From: Ursus arctos
Lineage: Eukaryota; Chordata; Mammalia; Carnivora; Ursidae
DNA length: 64,000 bases
Reading direction: 5' to 3'
Assembly: GCF_023065955.2 (NCBI RefSeq)
Contig: NW_026622786.1
Span: 43,758,938 to 43,822,937, forward strand
The translations under genes and the position numbers were made by a program. Below the pieces are notes generated by a model that searched no databases, had not been told where the DNA came from, and saw nothing but the letters and a program-made list of their open reading frames with translations. This document shows, piece after piece, positions 48,291-58,945 of this stretch (positions within the stretch are counted from its first letter, which is position 1; every line of letters starts with the position of its first letter).

Positions 48291-48522
48291 TTTTTATTTT
48301 ATTTTATTTTATTTTATTTTATTTTATTTTATTTTATTTTATTTTATTTATTTAACAGAGATAGAGACAGCCAGCAAGAGAGGGAACACAAGCAGGGGGA
48401 GTGGGAGAGGAAGAAGCAGGCTCATAGCGGTGGAGCCTGATGTGGGGCTCGATCCCACAATGCCGGGATCATGCCCTGAGCTGAAAGCAGACGCTTAACG
48501 ACTGCGCCACCCAGGCGCCCCA
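48291..48522 (-). mobile_element. CanSINE, minus strand, with (TTTTA)n tail
   Basis: Flanked by taggacttct (48281-48290) and tgggacttct (48523-48532). Tail (TTTTA)n at 48291-48353. The head in reverse complement, gcgccacccaggcgcccc, retains CpGs, so it is young. Confidence 0.93.
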
Positions 48523-48649
48523 TGGGACTTCTAAATACACTTCAACAGAGAACATATCTAATATAAAACATTCTTTTTTTATAGGTAGTTCAGGTATAAC
48601 AATCCTCCAATGTTACTTTATGCTTGTAAATGAAACATTACTTCTAATC

Positions 48650-48955
48650 TTTTATTGATAAACACCTACTAATCCTTCAAATCTTAGCTCCAGGGTAACC
48701 TACAAACAATGGTTATTCCAGGAAGAGTTAAATGCCTCTCCTCAGTGCTTCTATAGTACACCAAGCGTATGTCTATCATAGCAATTATCATTTTGTATTG
48801 TATTATTGAATTATTTTTCCATTTCCTCTACTACACTATAATAACCATCTTGATATAAAGGACTGTGTCCTTCATCTCTCTGTGTCTAGTACTCAGAACA
48901 CTCTGGACAAGCAAGTGTTCAATTAATTAATGAACAAATGAATACATAAATGCAT
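48650..48955 (+). mobile_element. L2 LINE 3' end
   Basis: accatcttgatataaaggac..tgtccttcatctctctgtgt..agtgttcaattaattaatga; L2 3' order, diverged. Confidence 0.65.
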
Positions 48956-49080
48956 AAAGAAACTAAGACTCAAAGAGGCTGACTAACCCAACATCACAGA
49001 GCTAGTCAGGGGAAACCAAACTTTGAATCTAGAATCCTTAAATCCCCATTGTTTATAGCATTATACAGTGTTGCCTCCAT
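48956..49080 (-). mobile_element. MIR SINE, minus strand
   Basis: aaactaagactcaaagaggc..catcacagagctagtcagg..tttgaatctagaatcc is the reverse-complement MIR core. Confidence 0.8.
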
Positions 49081-49992
49081 CATTAATTAAATATATGCAA
49101 TCTTAAAATTCCTCTCTTTGAAGAATGCTTTCCTTGTTCTGCACAGTTGTCCAAAACCAGTATTTATAGTTTGTATGCTGTTCTACAAAACATACTAGTG
49201 TTTTATTAGGCCAATCAAGAGAATTCCAGAGACAAAGGATCATGAATAAAATTTCCCTTTCCTTAGTCCTAAAAGCCATTATTATTTGGCCAAATCAAGG
49301 CTTTATAATATAAAATCCCCAGTGGTTGGTTATACCATGTCCTATCTACATAGAGAGACCAGTTCATTAGCAAACCTAAATATCTATTTCAATTGCAAGG
49401 ACTACATAAAATAAGAAAAAAATTTTTTTCATTGCTCAAACCTACAAATACCAATTCTAATCTTATTAAAGTTTAAAAAAAACAAAATTAAGGGAGTTGC
49501 AATTATTCCTTTTTCATCTAATCTCCAATTCATGACTGACCAAGAAGAAAACAATCAAAAAGGTATCAAAATGGTCACATAACTTTATTCTATTAATGAA
49601 CTGAAATTAAAAAGAGCCCTTTACCTTTTCTTTTTTTTTTTTAGATTTTTTTTATATAATACTGGTTCTGATAACAATAGGATTTGTCCAGTGAGAAAAA
49701 ATTACTATTACTAAAAGTAAACTTTCCATATATTTAAGTCTTTTTGTTTGTTTGTTTTTACAAGTGCAAAGTTTAAAGGTATAATAGGAATTTTCTTATT
49801 TTTTAACTTTCAGTTTGGTCTAGATTCATAGAATAGAAAACTTTTTAAGATATATACAAAGGTAAAGCTACATTAAAAGTCATTTAAGACATTTAAGATA
49901 ATACTATTATTCTCCCATTACTATTAAGACAAAGTGTTTACCACAATTCTTAATTCTGTATTCAGTGAAACTTTTGTTTGTTTGATTCACAG

Positions 49993-50272
49993 AACTTTCA
50001 CACCAGTATACTGTCCAAGCCCACTAAGTGGGATCACACCTCTACTCTATGTAGCTCAGACAAGACAATCTAACATCTTGAAAATACTCCTGCAATATGG
50101 AATCTTAGAAAGAGAAAAAACCCCCATCAACATTGTGATAACAATATTGCTCTACCCCTCAAGAGTGAGAATAATGGTTGATCATGAATTGGTAGACATC
50201 CAGGAAGATGCCAAAACATGCTTAGTGCTATGTTCCAGAGTGCTTTCTACCATTTCAGTCAGGGAAATAGAG
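49993..50272 (+). CDS. ASB17: ASB17 exon 2 (ankyrin repeat part)
   Basis: 280 bp between tttgattcacag and gag|gtaagc. Its first base completes Arg134 (AG|A), then residues 135-227 follow, opening TFTPVYCPSPLSGITPL. Residues 147-174 (GITPLLYVAQ..NILKILLQYGI) form the one clear ankyrin repeat, which in ASB proteins takes part in substrate recognition. The phases of both junctions agree with exons 1 and 3. The frame reads on past the donor into the intron, but the consensus donor and the exon 3 match settle the boundary. Confidence 0.95.
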
Positions 50273-51099
50273 GTAAGCAAAATATTGTTCTTTGGGTTTG
50301 GGCTCAAATATTGATCAAGTTTAAGATAAAACTGTGTGACAAGAATGAATTTGATTTTTAATCTATGAATTATATATCCAGTGAAAAATTAATAATTGAG
50401 TGTAGGCTTACAAATTAAAAATAGGTATAATCTAAATTATCTTGAACATTAGTCCTTTATTAGCCTTTATTTCATAATTTTGCCTTCTAAATAAATCATT
50501 TTAAAAGTTATAGTTTATTTTAGTAGTTACTAAGTAGATGTACGTTATTATTATATTCTAATTACACAATAACCAATGTTTATTAGGATTTTTATGTCTT
50601 AAGAACACCATAAACTAAAAATTTAACACAATTCTTTACAGTAGAATATTTTAAAATGAGTTACATTTCTCCTCACAGATACAATCACATGCCAAGAAAT
50701 AAAAATATAAAGGCTTAAAATACTTGTGCAATTGAAAATATCTATCCCTCAGTTATGTGAGCAGAGACTATTTTGCATACCCAAGCAATGATCCCAAGCA
50801 ATGAGCTAAATGCTTGGTGCTAAGGTGCTAAACATATACCAGATATTCTTTGAGTAGCTGAGTATTGAATAAATAATAAAAAGTTATATATCATTTAAGC
50901 AAAAGCACCATATAGTCTATAGATTATAGGTTCTATTGGAGAAACAGCTCTGTAATACAGCAGTGTCTTTTATTCTTAAATCAACTTAACACCTAGCTTC
51001 TAGAATTAAATCTTTAAAAGGGGTACCTTAACTAAAACCTAAAAATTTTTCTTTTCATATAGACAGGTCTCCTATTAAGACTTCTCATGGTTTAGCAAT

Positions 51100-51278
51100 A
51101 TGAAATTTTATTCTACAATGTTTGGAATCACCTGGGGAGATTTTTAAGGTTTTTGTGGTCTGTACCTAACCTCAGATGAACTGAATCAAAATTTCTGGAA
51201 TAAAACCTCAGCATTTGTATATTTTAAAGTCCCCTGGATAATTCTGGTGTATAGCCAAGTTGACAACACTACTCTGGA
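51100..51278 (+). mobile_element. MER5A-like DNA transposon (hAT-Charlie MITE)
   Basis: gtttggaatcacctggggag..gaactgaatcaaaatttctg..agtcccctggataattctgg follow the MER5A order; it lies in ASB17 intron 2. Confidence 0.8.
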
Positions 51279-51575
51279 AGGAGTGGCTGATAAAACAAAG
51301 TGTGTGATCTATAATGAAAAACATATACAGATTCATAGCTGTAAGAAATAATGTTTTGTGTCCTTAGACATATTATTTAAATTTTATATATCATTGTCAG
51401 AATAAAAGGGGAATAAAAATACTTGCCTCAGGTAAAAAAGCTTTGTAAAAAATACTATAAGGGTTATGTAAATTTAAGATTTATTTTCTGAATTTAAATG
51501 CAAAATAAAAATGCTAATTATTTGGACTAACCAGTGATTAATATTATAAAATTAAAATGTTTCCACTTCCTTCAG

Positions 51576-51782
51576 ACGCAGCTAAGTTTAGGAAGACGTC
51601 CAATTATTTCTGATTGGCCGGACTATATTCCTTCAACAAGATACAAAGATCCATGTGAACTATTACATCTTTGCAGAATAACCATCAGGGCTCAACTGCT
51701 GACCAACAATATGCTCCCAAATGGAATATTTTCACTTTTAATACCAGTTCGTCTACAGAACTACCTGAATTTAGAAAGTTAA
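51576..51782 (+). CDS. ASB17: ASB17 exon 3 (SOCS box and stop)
   Basis: 207 bp after ttccacttccttcag, encoding residues 228-295 and TAA. It begins TQLSLGRRPIISDWPDYIPS. The SOCS box fills most of it: a BC-box-like CELLHLCRITIRAQL (254-268), which in the family binds Elongin B/C, and a Cul5-box-like LLIPVRLQNYL (281-291), a loose version of the LPxP motif. A complete SOCS box supports a functional ubiquitin-ligase adaptor. The CDS total is 401+280+207 = 888 nt. Confidence 0.95.
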   Translation, partial: TQLSLGRRPIISDWPDYIPSTRYKDPCELLHLCRITIRAQLLTNNMLPNGIFSLLIPVRLQNYLNLES

Positions 51783-51839
51783 TACACATCTTTGTCCTGA
51801 GTTCTTTAAGGATACTCACCATTGTATGGTTTAGAAGTT

Positions 51840-51845
51840 AATAAA
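51840..51845 (+). terminator. ASB17: ASB17 polyadenylation signal
   Basis: AATAAA 58 nt after the stop codon and before the CanSINE at 51905; implies a short 3'UTR. Confidence 0.7.
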
Positions 51846-51904
51846 TGATTAACTTCATGCAAATTTTTATTGCATTGAATATTTCATTAGAAAATATAAT
51901 TTCA

Positions 51905-52110
51905 GGGGTGCTTGGGTGGCACAGTTGGTTAAGTGTCCGACTCTTGGTTTCAGCTCAGGTTGTGATCTCAGGGTCATGTGATTGAGCTCCTCATCAGGCT
52001 GCATGCTCAGTGGGAGTCCGCTTGACATTCTCTCTCCCTCTCTCTCTCTGGCCCTCCTGCTCATGCTCTCTCTCGCTCTCTCAAATAAATAAATAAATCT
52101 TAAAAAAAAA
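51905..52110 (+). mobile_element. CanSINE just downstream of ASB17
   Basis: Flanked by aaatataatttca (51892-51904) and atatataatttca (52111-52123). Head ggggtgcttgggtggcacag. It lies about 60 nt beyond the ASB17 AATAAA and may overlap the cleavage region downstream elements. Confidence 0.93.
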
Positions 52111-52619
52111 ATATATAATTTCACATGACACCCTAAATGAATCAATTTTAAATCAATATGACTTTGCCCATTACCTTTCTATACAATGGAACAAATTATA
52201 TGATTTTTGTTATATTTTAGATTTACCTTTTTAATCTGCTCTTAAAAGTTGTTTTGTGTTAGAGCATTATTGTTACCTGTGGAAATTTTGGTCATATTAA
52301 TGTTCTGAAGCCCCTATTATTTATATGTTCTAAGCTAGGTTAATATTATTTTCTACTGTGTATTCCTATTAACAAGTATTTGAGTTCTTTTGCAAATAAA
52401 ACATTGTGCTTGGTGGTGAGGAATAGTCAAGGAAATTAAGATATGATCCCTTCCTTGAGAAGCCAAAGTCACAAATAATACAAGGTGAAGAATTAGTCAA
52501 CTAAAGGGTGGGGGTCAGTAGTAAGAGGACAGAAATAGATAATGTTTGGAAATAATTAGCCCCAAATAACAATATGGAACTTCAGTGTTTTGGTGTGTGA
52601 TACTTCTAAATACCAAATA
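52111..52619. other. ASB17-MSH4 intergenic DNA, no gene seen
   Basis: AT-rich; no gene or repeat recognised. Confidence 0.4.
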
Positions 52620-53060
52620 AATAGTACTTTTTAAATTAAGATATAATTGATATATAATATTATATTACTTTCTGGTATATAACACGATTCAATATATGTA
52701 TATATTGCAAGATGATCACTGTAATAAGTCAAGTTAACATCCATCATCACACATAGTTATAATCTTTTTTCTTGTGATGAGAACACTTAAAATGTACTCT
52801 CAGCCACTTTCAAACATGCAACACAGTATAATTAACTATAGTCACCATGCTGTACATTACATCCCCAGAACTTATTTTATAACTGGAAATTTGTACCTGT
52901 TTACTACCTTTACTCATTTCACCCACCCCCAAACTATATGGATTTTGATACAAAGAAAGCAAAGAATAGTTCTGATCCAACATAACATCAAAATGAAAAT
53001 ATTAATTAAATCTGTATGTTTAGTTACAAAGAAATTTATTATCTTAAAAAAATAAAATTT
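52620..53060 (-). mobile_element. Old L1 3'UTR, minus strand
   Basis: attgatatataatattatat, gatgagaacacttaaaatgt, actatagtcaccatgctgta and catccccagaacttatttta: reverse complement of an L1MA/L1ME-type 3'UTR. Confidence 0.75.
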
Positions 53061-53649
53061 ATTCCAGTGAAATTTTTTAGGTCTTTTCTTTTTGAGTATG
53101 TAGGGTATTAGACTTTTCTCTATATAACAAGGTGGTCAAACTGCTGCAATACACAGAAGAGAACTGGGAGACAATTTTCCACACATCTCTTACATTTTTG
53201 CATGTCTTTTGAGCAGAGGCAAGAACTCTCTTATATTTGACTACCTTTTTAAGGATGTTTGTATAATGAACAGCCTTGGAAGACAGAGATAGTATCTCCC
53301 TCTGAGCAGAGGCAGGTTTGTTCAGGATCTAGTATAATAAAGGTAATGTCTTCTTCTGGAAAAAAAGGTCAAGCAGATTTGCTAGAAGCTCATTATAAAA
53401 GGGTTTCCCTAGCTTGGGGTTCCTCAGCTATAGTTACATATCTAACTGGAGCACTCCATACCTTAGAGGATTGGGACACCTAAAACCAACACAAAACATG
53501 AAGCTCGTGCTGCTTGATGTGCCAAAGCAACAAAGTTTTTTGTTTCTGACCCAAGAATCTTTTGTCTTCCGACAGCACACATGAAACTGTGGTAAGCTAA
53601 ACTGCTAGTTTGCAAGTAAGGTAAAAATCTCAGGCCCTTCACAGTTTGG

Positions 53650-53790
53650 TTTTTTTTTTAAATTGAGGTATAATTGACATAAAACATTATATTAGTTTCA
53701 GGTATACAACATAGTTACTCAACATTTGTATATATGGAAGTTCATACTACACACAATTTATTAACATTTGAACATTTTTTAACACTAGCA
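53650..53790 (-). mobile_element. Old L1 3'-end piece, minus strand
   Basis: attgaggtataattgacata..tagtttcaggtatacaacat, the same 3'-end text as at 52620 but a different copy. Confidence 0.7.
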
Positions 53791-53899
53791 TATGAGATAG
53801 TAATATAACTTGGTTAAAAAAATCAGAATAGCTTTTGCTTGCTAAAGAATTAGTAGAATAGCTTTAAAATTTAAAAATGCATTACTCACAACATACTTA

Positions 53900-54550
53900 T
53901 TATAATGGCTAAAATTTAAAAAAAACCTGATAATACCAAGTGCTAGAGAACATGTGGGACATTTTCATCCATGGCTGATGGGAATGCAAAATGTAAGAGC
54001 CACTTCAGAAAAGCTTGGCGAATTCTTATGAAGTTAAACATATACTTACAAGATGACAGAGCCATTCCACTCTTATTTAACCTAGGTAAATTAAAACAAC
54101 ACTCACACAAAAATCTATGCAAGAATATTTATAACAGCTTCATTCATAATCACCAAAAACTGGAAACCCAATTGTCTGTCAGTGAGTGTATGGGTAAACT
54201 ATGGTACATACAAACAATGAAATACTAGTCAGCAATAAAAGGACACAACAAGTTGGACAAACTCTACAAAGTATTATGCTGAGTAAAAGAAGCCAGTTTC
54301 AAAAGATTCTGTGCTATATGATTCCATTTGTTGGACATTATGGAAAAAACAAAACTATAGGGATGGAATGCTTAATTTCCAGTGATTGCTGGGTTTAAGT
54401 TAGGGGTCAGGGAAGGATTTGACAACAAAGGGACAGTACTAAGGGAATGATGTGAAGGTAAAGGAACTGTTTGGTATTTGGTGAAGAAACTGATTGTCAC
54501 AGTGGTTCCATGAATCTATAAATGTGCTAAATTCATAAAATTTAACATCA
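53900..54550 (+). mobile_element. Very old L1 or HAL1-type 3' part
   Basis: gctgatgggaatgcaaaatg, cagaaaagcttggcgaat, ctatggtacatacaaacaat: L1 ORF2 C-terminal text, highly diverged. An 85-codon frame (53971-54228) remains from it by chance. Confidence 0.6.
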
Positions 54551-56136
54551 AAAAAAGAGTTAATTTTACTGTATGCAAACTTTAAAATAAACAAAAGCAC
54601 TACTTCCTAAGCACGAGTATAAACTGCCTTCTTCTTCTACTCCCATGTATCTTAAGCCTAAACTTGAAAAAGACTACTTTATGTGAAGAGAAAGGTGGAA
54701 CAGACTAAAAGAATGGCTTTGAGGTGGAAACTAAAGGAGTTTGCTACAACATTATGAACATTTATCTTAAAAGGTTGGATTATGAGATAATGATCTATAA
54801 TTTTAGAGAAAGGCAAAGCAAAAGGTACTGAAGAGAAGAGCAAACAGACCTTAAAATTAAAGAATGAATTGTCTCTCTAGTATTCATTTCTATAGTGCCA
54901 TAACATAATAATTATATCTTCATTTAATTTGCTTTTTTGTGTTTCAGCTACACACAAAACAATTGAAGAAAAAATAATTTAATTTTAAGAAGATATAAAC
55001 CTATTTTTACTTCAGTATTCTAAACCTTAAATAAAAGGGATTAATCAGTTGGCTATAGTTCCTGCACAAAAGATCTAAATCATGAAAGATTTCTTAAAAG
55101 TCTGGTGGAATCTAATATTAGGGTTAAATCTAAAGGGAAATTAATATATTTAAGGAAATGATATTCTGCATATTTAAAACTTTGCACTTATCTCTGTTTG
55201 CCTGTTTTTCTCCCTCTACATACTCCCATTCTTCCTTTTTCTTCCCAATCTGCCACACCCTTTTCATCCTCAGTGCCTTTTAGAAATTTGCCGCAAACCT
55301 AAATTATCTAACTGCTTTTAGGAATGACTCCATAAAATATAATTCATTTCAAAGACTGTGAATTAAAACATGGCTAATGGTCAAATTCAAATATTGTGGT
55401 ACTCTCTTTCTAAAACATGACAATAGGGAATATAAGTAGTCTAATGGGATGTTTAACATGTATCAAATTAAAATACTAATACTAATTTACATTTACATTT
55501 CAAAAAGTATGTATGTCATTCAAATTATAACTTTTTCAATATATCTGACTACTACTTAGAATTTAATAAAGTAAAAAAATATTAGATTTTATAAAATACG
55601 CATGCATTAACAAAAAATAGGGCCCTAACCAGTCTATGAATATATCTTTTTGGCCAAATTACTATCAATTCTGCAGCTTATTGAATGTATACCCTGAGTT
55701 TCAGATACTTAATTGTCCGAGAAAAGAATAACTTCTCCATCTTGGGCCTTTGTGCTGAGATTATGTAAGTCAGTCATCTAGTGAAATGGAATTATAGAAA
55801 TAAGGTATTTGAGAAGACAACAGCCCTGCTCTTTACAGTTACTGACCAACTGATTGTCTTCCTTTTTTTTGTCCATTTATGAAACAAGAATGACCTTCAG
55901 GTAAACTCTGAAATGATGGTGTAAGCCACATGCCTATGGAAAAACAGTTCTATAAAATCCTCCCTGAGGCAAATGAATCAATATTACCTTTCTGCTGCTT
56001 TGGTTACTCACCTAAAAAAGATGGCCAAAAATGAAACTTGGAAGAGGTTGGTGAGTAGAAAATGGAATGCCTGATATTTGGAAAAATGAAAGGATGGGTG
56101 ATGGCAACTCCCCCTTCCAAAAACATTCTCTGCATT
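54551..56136. other. ASB17-MSH4 intergenic DNA, no gene seen
   Basis: No ORF of note and no repeat I can name. Confidence 0.4.
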
Positions 56137-56155
56137 ACAAAATATCTATTTGTTT

Positions 56156-56431
56156 TTCAGAGTCCATAGTCTCTCATGCTTCATTCCCCCTTCTGATTAC
56201 CCCCCCCCTTTCTTTATCCCTTTCTTCTCCTACCTGAAACTTGAGGGCTTCAGAGGGGAGGGGAGTGGGGGAATGAGATAGGCTGGTGATGGGTAGTAAG
56301 GAGGGCACATATTGCATGGTGCACTGGGTGTTATACGCAACTAATGAATCATCGAACTTTACATCAAAAACCAGGGATGTACTGTATGGTGAATAACATA
56401 ATAAAAATATTATTATAAAAAAAAAACAAAA
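56156..56431 (+). mobile_element. Short young L1 insertion with 5' inversion
   Basis: 56156-56234 is L1 3'UTR text in antisense; from about 56235 the next L1 text runs in sense (gagggcttcagaggggagg) to an A-rich end. Identical 19-bp acaaaatatctatttgttt copies flank it (56137-56155 and 56432-56450). It is a complete twin-primed insertion of 276 bp. Confidence 0.93.
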
Positions 56432-56972
56432 ACAAAATATCTATTTGTTTATTTTAACACTTTAGAACTATACTCAATGTCAAAAAAAAAAACTTTAAAA
56501 TTTCCAATATCATTCTAACACACTCCATAAGCATCCAATGTTGGAATTTGGGGGTACTAATTAAGCAATTATTGAGCCATAGGGTCTTATTGCTTCAGAA
56601 AAGAATGTTAAAGAACTCACATAAATTTCCAGACTGGAAAAAAAAACAGTTTTTTTCAAAAACTAAGGTATTTACAATAACATTTTAAACCATAACTTGT
56701 AAGTATAAATACACTTAAGATTTAATAACATGAATTTTCATAAATGAGAAAAAACTGTAATGTTACGCTGACATTTTTCTAACATAAAAAACAGTCGTTT
56801 CAATGGTTTTCATATGTTAATCTATAACAAATATTTTCTTATATATAATATATAGATGATAATTCTGAGGTTAGTATAATGTAATTTTCCATTAAGATAT
56901 AAAATTTAGCAAATATTTTCTTTTGCTCTTAGGAAAAATGAATTCTAGTTTCCCCATATTAAAATACATTAT

Positions 56973-56978
56973 TTTATT
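56973..56978 (-). terminator. MSH4: MSH4 polyadenylation signal
   Basis: tttatt on the plus strand reads AATAAA on the minus strand, beginning 22 nt after the MSH4 stop codon; predicts a very short 3'UTR. Confidence 0.6.
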
Positions 56979-56999
56979 AGTACATGATGTGAATTGTTA

Positions 57000-57191
57000 T
57001 TATTCTTCAGTCTTTCCTGAAACTTGTTCAGCCCTGGAAAAATCTGTTTCATACTTCTTTTTGAGATTACTTAAATACATTCGTAAACTGTCTGGATCCA
57101 ATTGAGAGTTTCGAGCAGTTTGAACAAGCCTAGTAGCTAGATGGTACACAGCTCTCTGTCTTTCCATCTCAGGGGTACTCCTTTGGTTTTG
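57000..57191 (-). CDS. MSH4: MSH4 last coding exon (C-terminus)
   Basis: MSH4 is the meiosis-specific MutS homologue that pairs with MSH5 to stabilise crossover intermediates. The acceptor is tttcaataacag (AG at 57192-57193). The exon encodes 63 residues and TAA, opening [15 protein letters not shown] and including [15 protein letters not shown], and ends near KTEE. This is the C-terminal helical region beyond the ATPase domain. It probably corresponds to the last of the 20 human exons. The frame joins cleanly to the exon at 60527-60615. Confidence 0.95.
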   Translation of the reverse strand, partial: QNQRSTPEMERQRAVYHLATRLVQTARNSQLDPDSLRMYLSNLKKKYETDFSRAEQVSGKTEE

Positions 57192-58059
57192 CTGTTATTG
57201 AAAAAATATAGATAAAAATTAAAATATGCTTACTATAACTCTGCTTTAAAATTTTGGCAATTTTCTCTTTCCTTTCATAGAAATATAGAATGCAAAGGTA
57301 ACTAATTCCTTTGGGTAAGTTAATTCCATTCAACTAGTAAAGAATACACCAGAAAAAATAAAGAAATATTGTTTTGAAAGAATAAAATTTTTCATGAGTA
57401 TTTACTACTTTATGACAGATTCTTATATTCTTGAAAATCACTTTTCAATGAAAAAAATCTGCTAAATAGGTCAAATTTCTCACTCAACATAACTGCTCAT
57501 TGCTATGCAGTATTCATTTTAAATGTCACCCAGGAGTACTACTCTGCTATCTCCTACTTTAATTCCCTAATAGATAAACTGGTAGACAGAATGCGTCAAC
57601 AGTAAATTGTTTGTCCCTCAAGAGATTTCATATATAGAAACTGCCAGAGTCTAAGAAAATACATTGCCTGAGGGGTAAATTACATTTTGAAAATAAGTGT
57701 CATAAATAGCTACTTGAAATTATGCCAATTCTTAACAAACTATTGTTAGGATGTCCAAGAAATAAGGTTTAAAACAGGAATTTTCTAATACTTTAAAAGG
57801 CCTTTAGATATTCAGTCTTTGAATAGTACTTCAGGGATGTGAATACACCTGGAAAATTCTTCATCCACCTCATTTACTGAGCTAGAAGAAGAATTAGCAT
57901 TTTCAATCTTAACTGTTAATGTAAAGTTAGTGAGTTTCCCCTTACTAAGGGAAATAAAATCCCTCCAACTCTTTCTCAGTACAAAGCAATTCAAGATATT
58001 TTTTCTTCTTTCACTGTAAGAAAAATGAATTCAACTCCATGAGGTAAAGTAAGATTATC

Positions 58060-58604
58060 ATATGTTCACGCATCTATCTATTTGATACACTGAATGATCA
58101 ACTATCAATTTATTATCGAAATAACAAACACGGAATATCTATTATCATCCATATTCCAGGCCCCAAACCCTGTGTATGTCTATAGGAGGTTACAAAAATG
58201 TCTACCTGACATCACAATGGAACTCAAGAGGCTCAATGAAAGAGAAATATTATTATAGTGAAAGAGAAATATTCATAAGCAATTGATTTAGGTAATTATG
58301 ATAAGTCTCATGAGAGAGATTTAAAATTCTCAGAGGAAGGAGAACTCATTTCCAGCTCAGGTCAAGAAAAGCTTAAGTAGGATGAAATATTTGGAATGAC
58401 TCTTGATGGATAGAAAAATTGAGGTAAGGGCATTGTGAATGGGAGAAACAGCTAGAGCAGACACATTAGAAATTCTGGTACACAGGTTAAAATGACAAAA
58501 TGACAAGTAATTCAATGTGGCACAAATGTAGGTTATAGTTAAACTGAGAAATGTTATCTAAGTTTGGGGTAGTAAATAAAGGGAGGTAATAAAGCAGCAG
58601 TAAA
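58060..58604 (-). mobile_element. L2-like LINE remnant, minus strand
   Basis: ggaggttacaaaaatgtcta..gatgaaatatttggaatgac..agggcattgtgaatggg has L2 reverse-complement texture; it seems to continue at 58756-58900 (gaacagggaaacatgataaaa). A gaaagagaaatatt direct repeat near 58240-58275 is local. Confidence 0.4.
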
Positions 58605-58755
58605 CAAACTTCAGTGTGTTTAAGAATCATTTAAAGACTCGTTAAAAATATAAATTCCCAAGCCACAGGAAATCTTCAAAAATCTAGGATGCTCCCTGGT
58701 ATAATGGGTGATTCTAATGTAGGTAATTCTAAGACTATATTTTGAGAAATAATCA
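58605..58755 (+). mobile_element. MER5A-like DNA transposon
   Basis: gtttaagaatcatttaaaga..attcccaagccacaggaaat..ggtgattctaatgtaggtaa follow the MER5A order; it interrupts the L2-like stretch. Confidence 0.7.
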
Positions 58756-58945
58756 TAGAAAACATTTAACACTAGGCTAAGGGGTTTCACTTTAATTTGG
58801 TAAGAAACAACCAAAAGTTTCTGAACAGGGAAACATGATAAAAGTGATGCTTAGGAGACAATCTGGTAGAAGTATGTAGGATGGATTGAAAAACAGAGAG
58901 AAACTACTGCATAGTCCTAATGAGAGAAGATTAAGAATGATTCAA

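Larger units (their letters stand above)
36020..49992 (+). other. ASB17: ASB17 intron 1
   Basis: A 13,973-bp GT-AG intron, ending tttgattcacag. It contains L2, L1, MLT1, MIR and CanSINE copies listed separately; I see no additional exon that would fit the ASB17 frame. Unlisted stretches in it, such as 36240-36720, 36860-37470, 42070-42840 and 49090-49990, are AT-rich and show nothing I can name. Confidence 0.85.
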
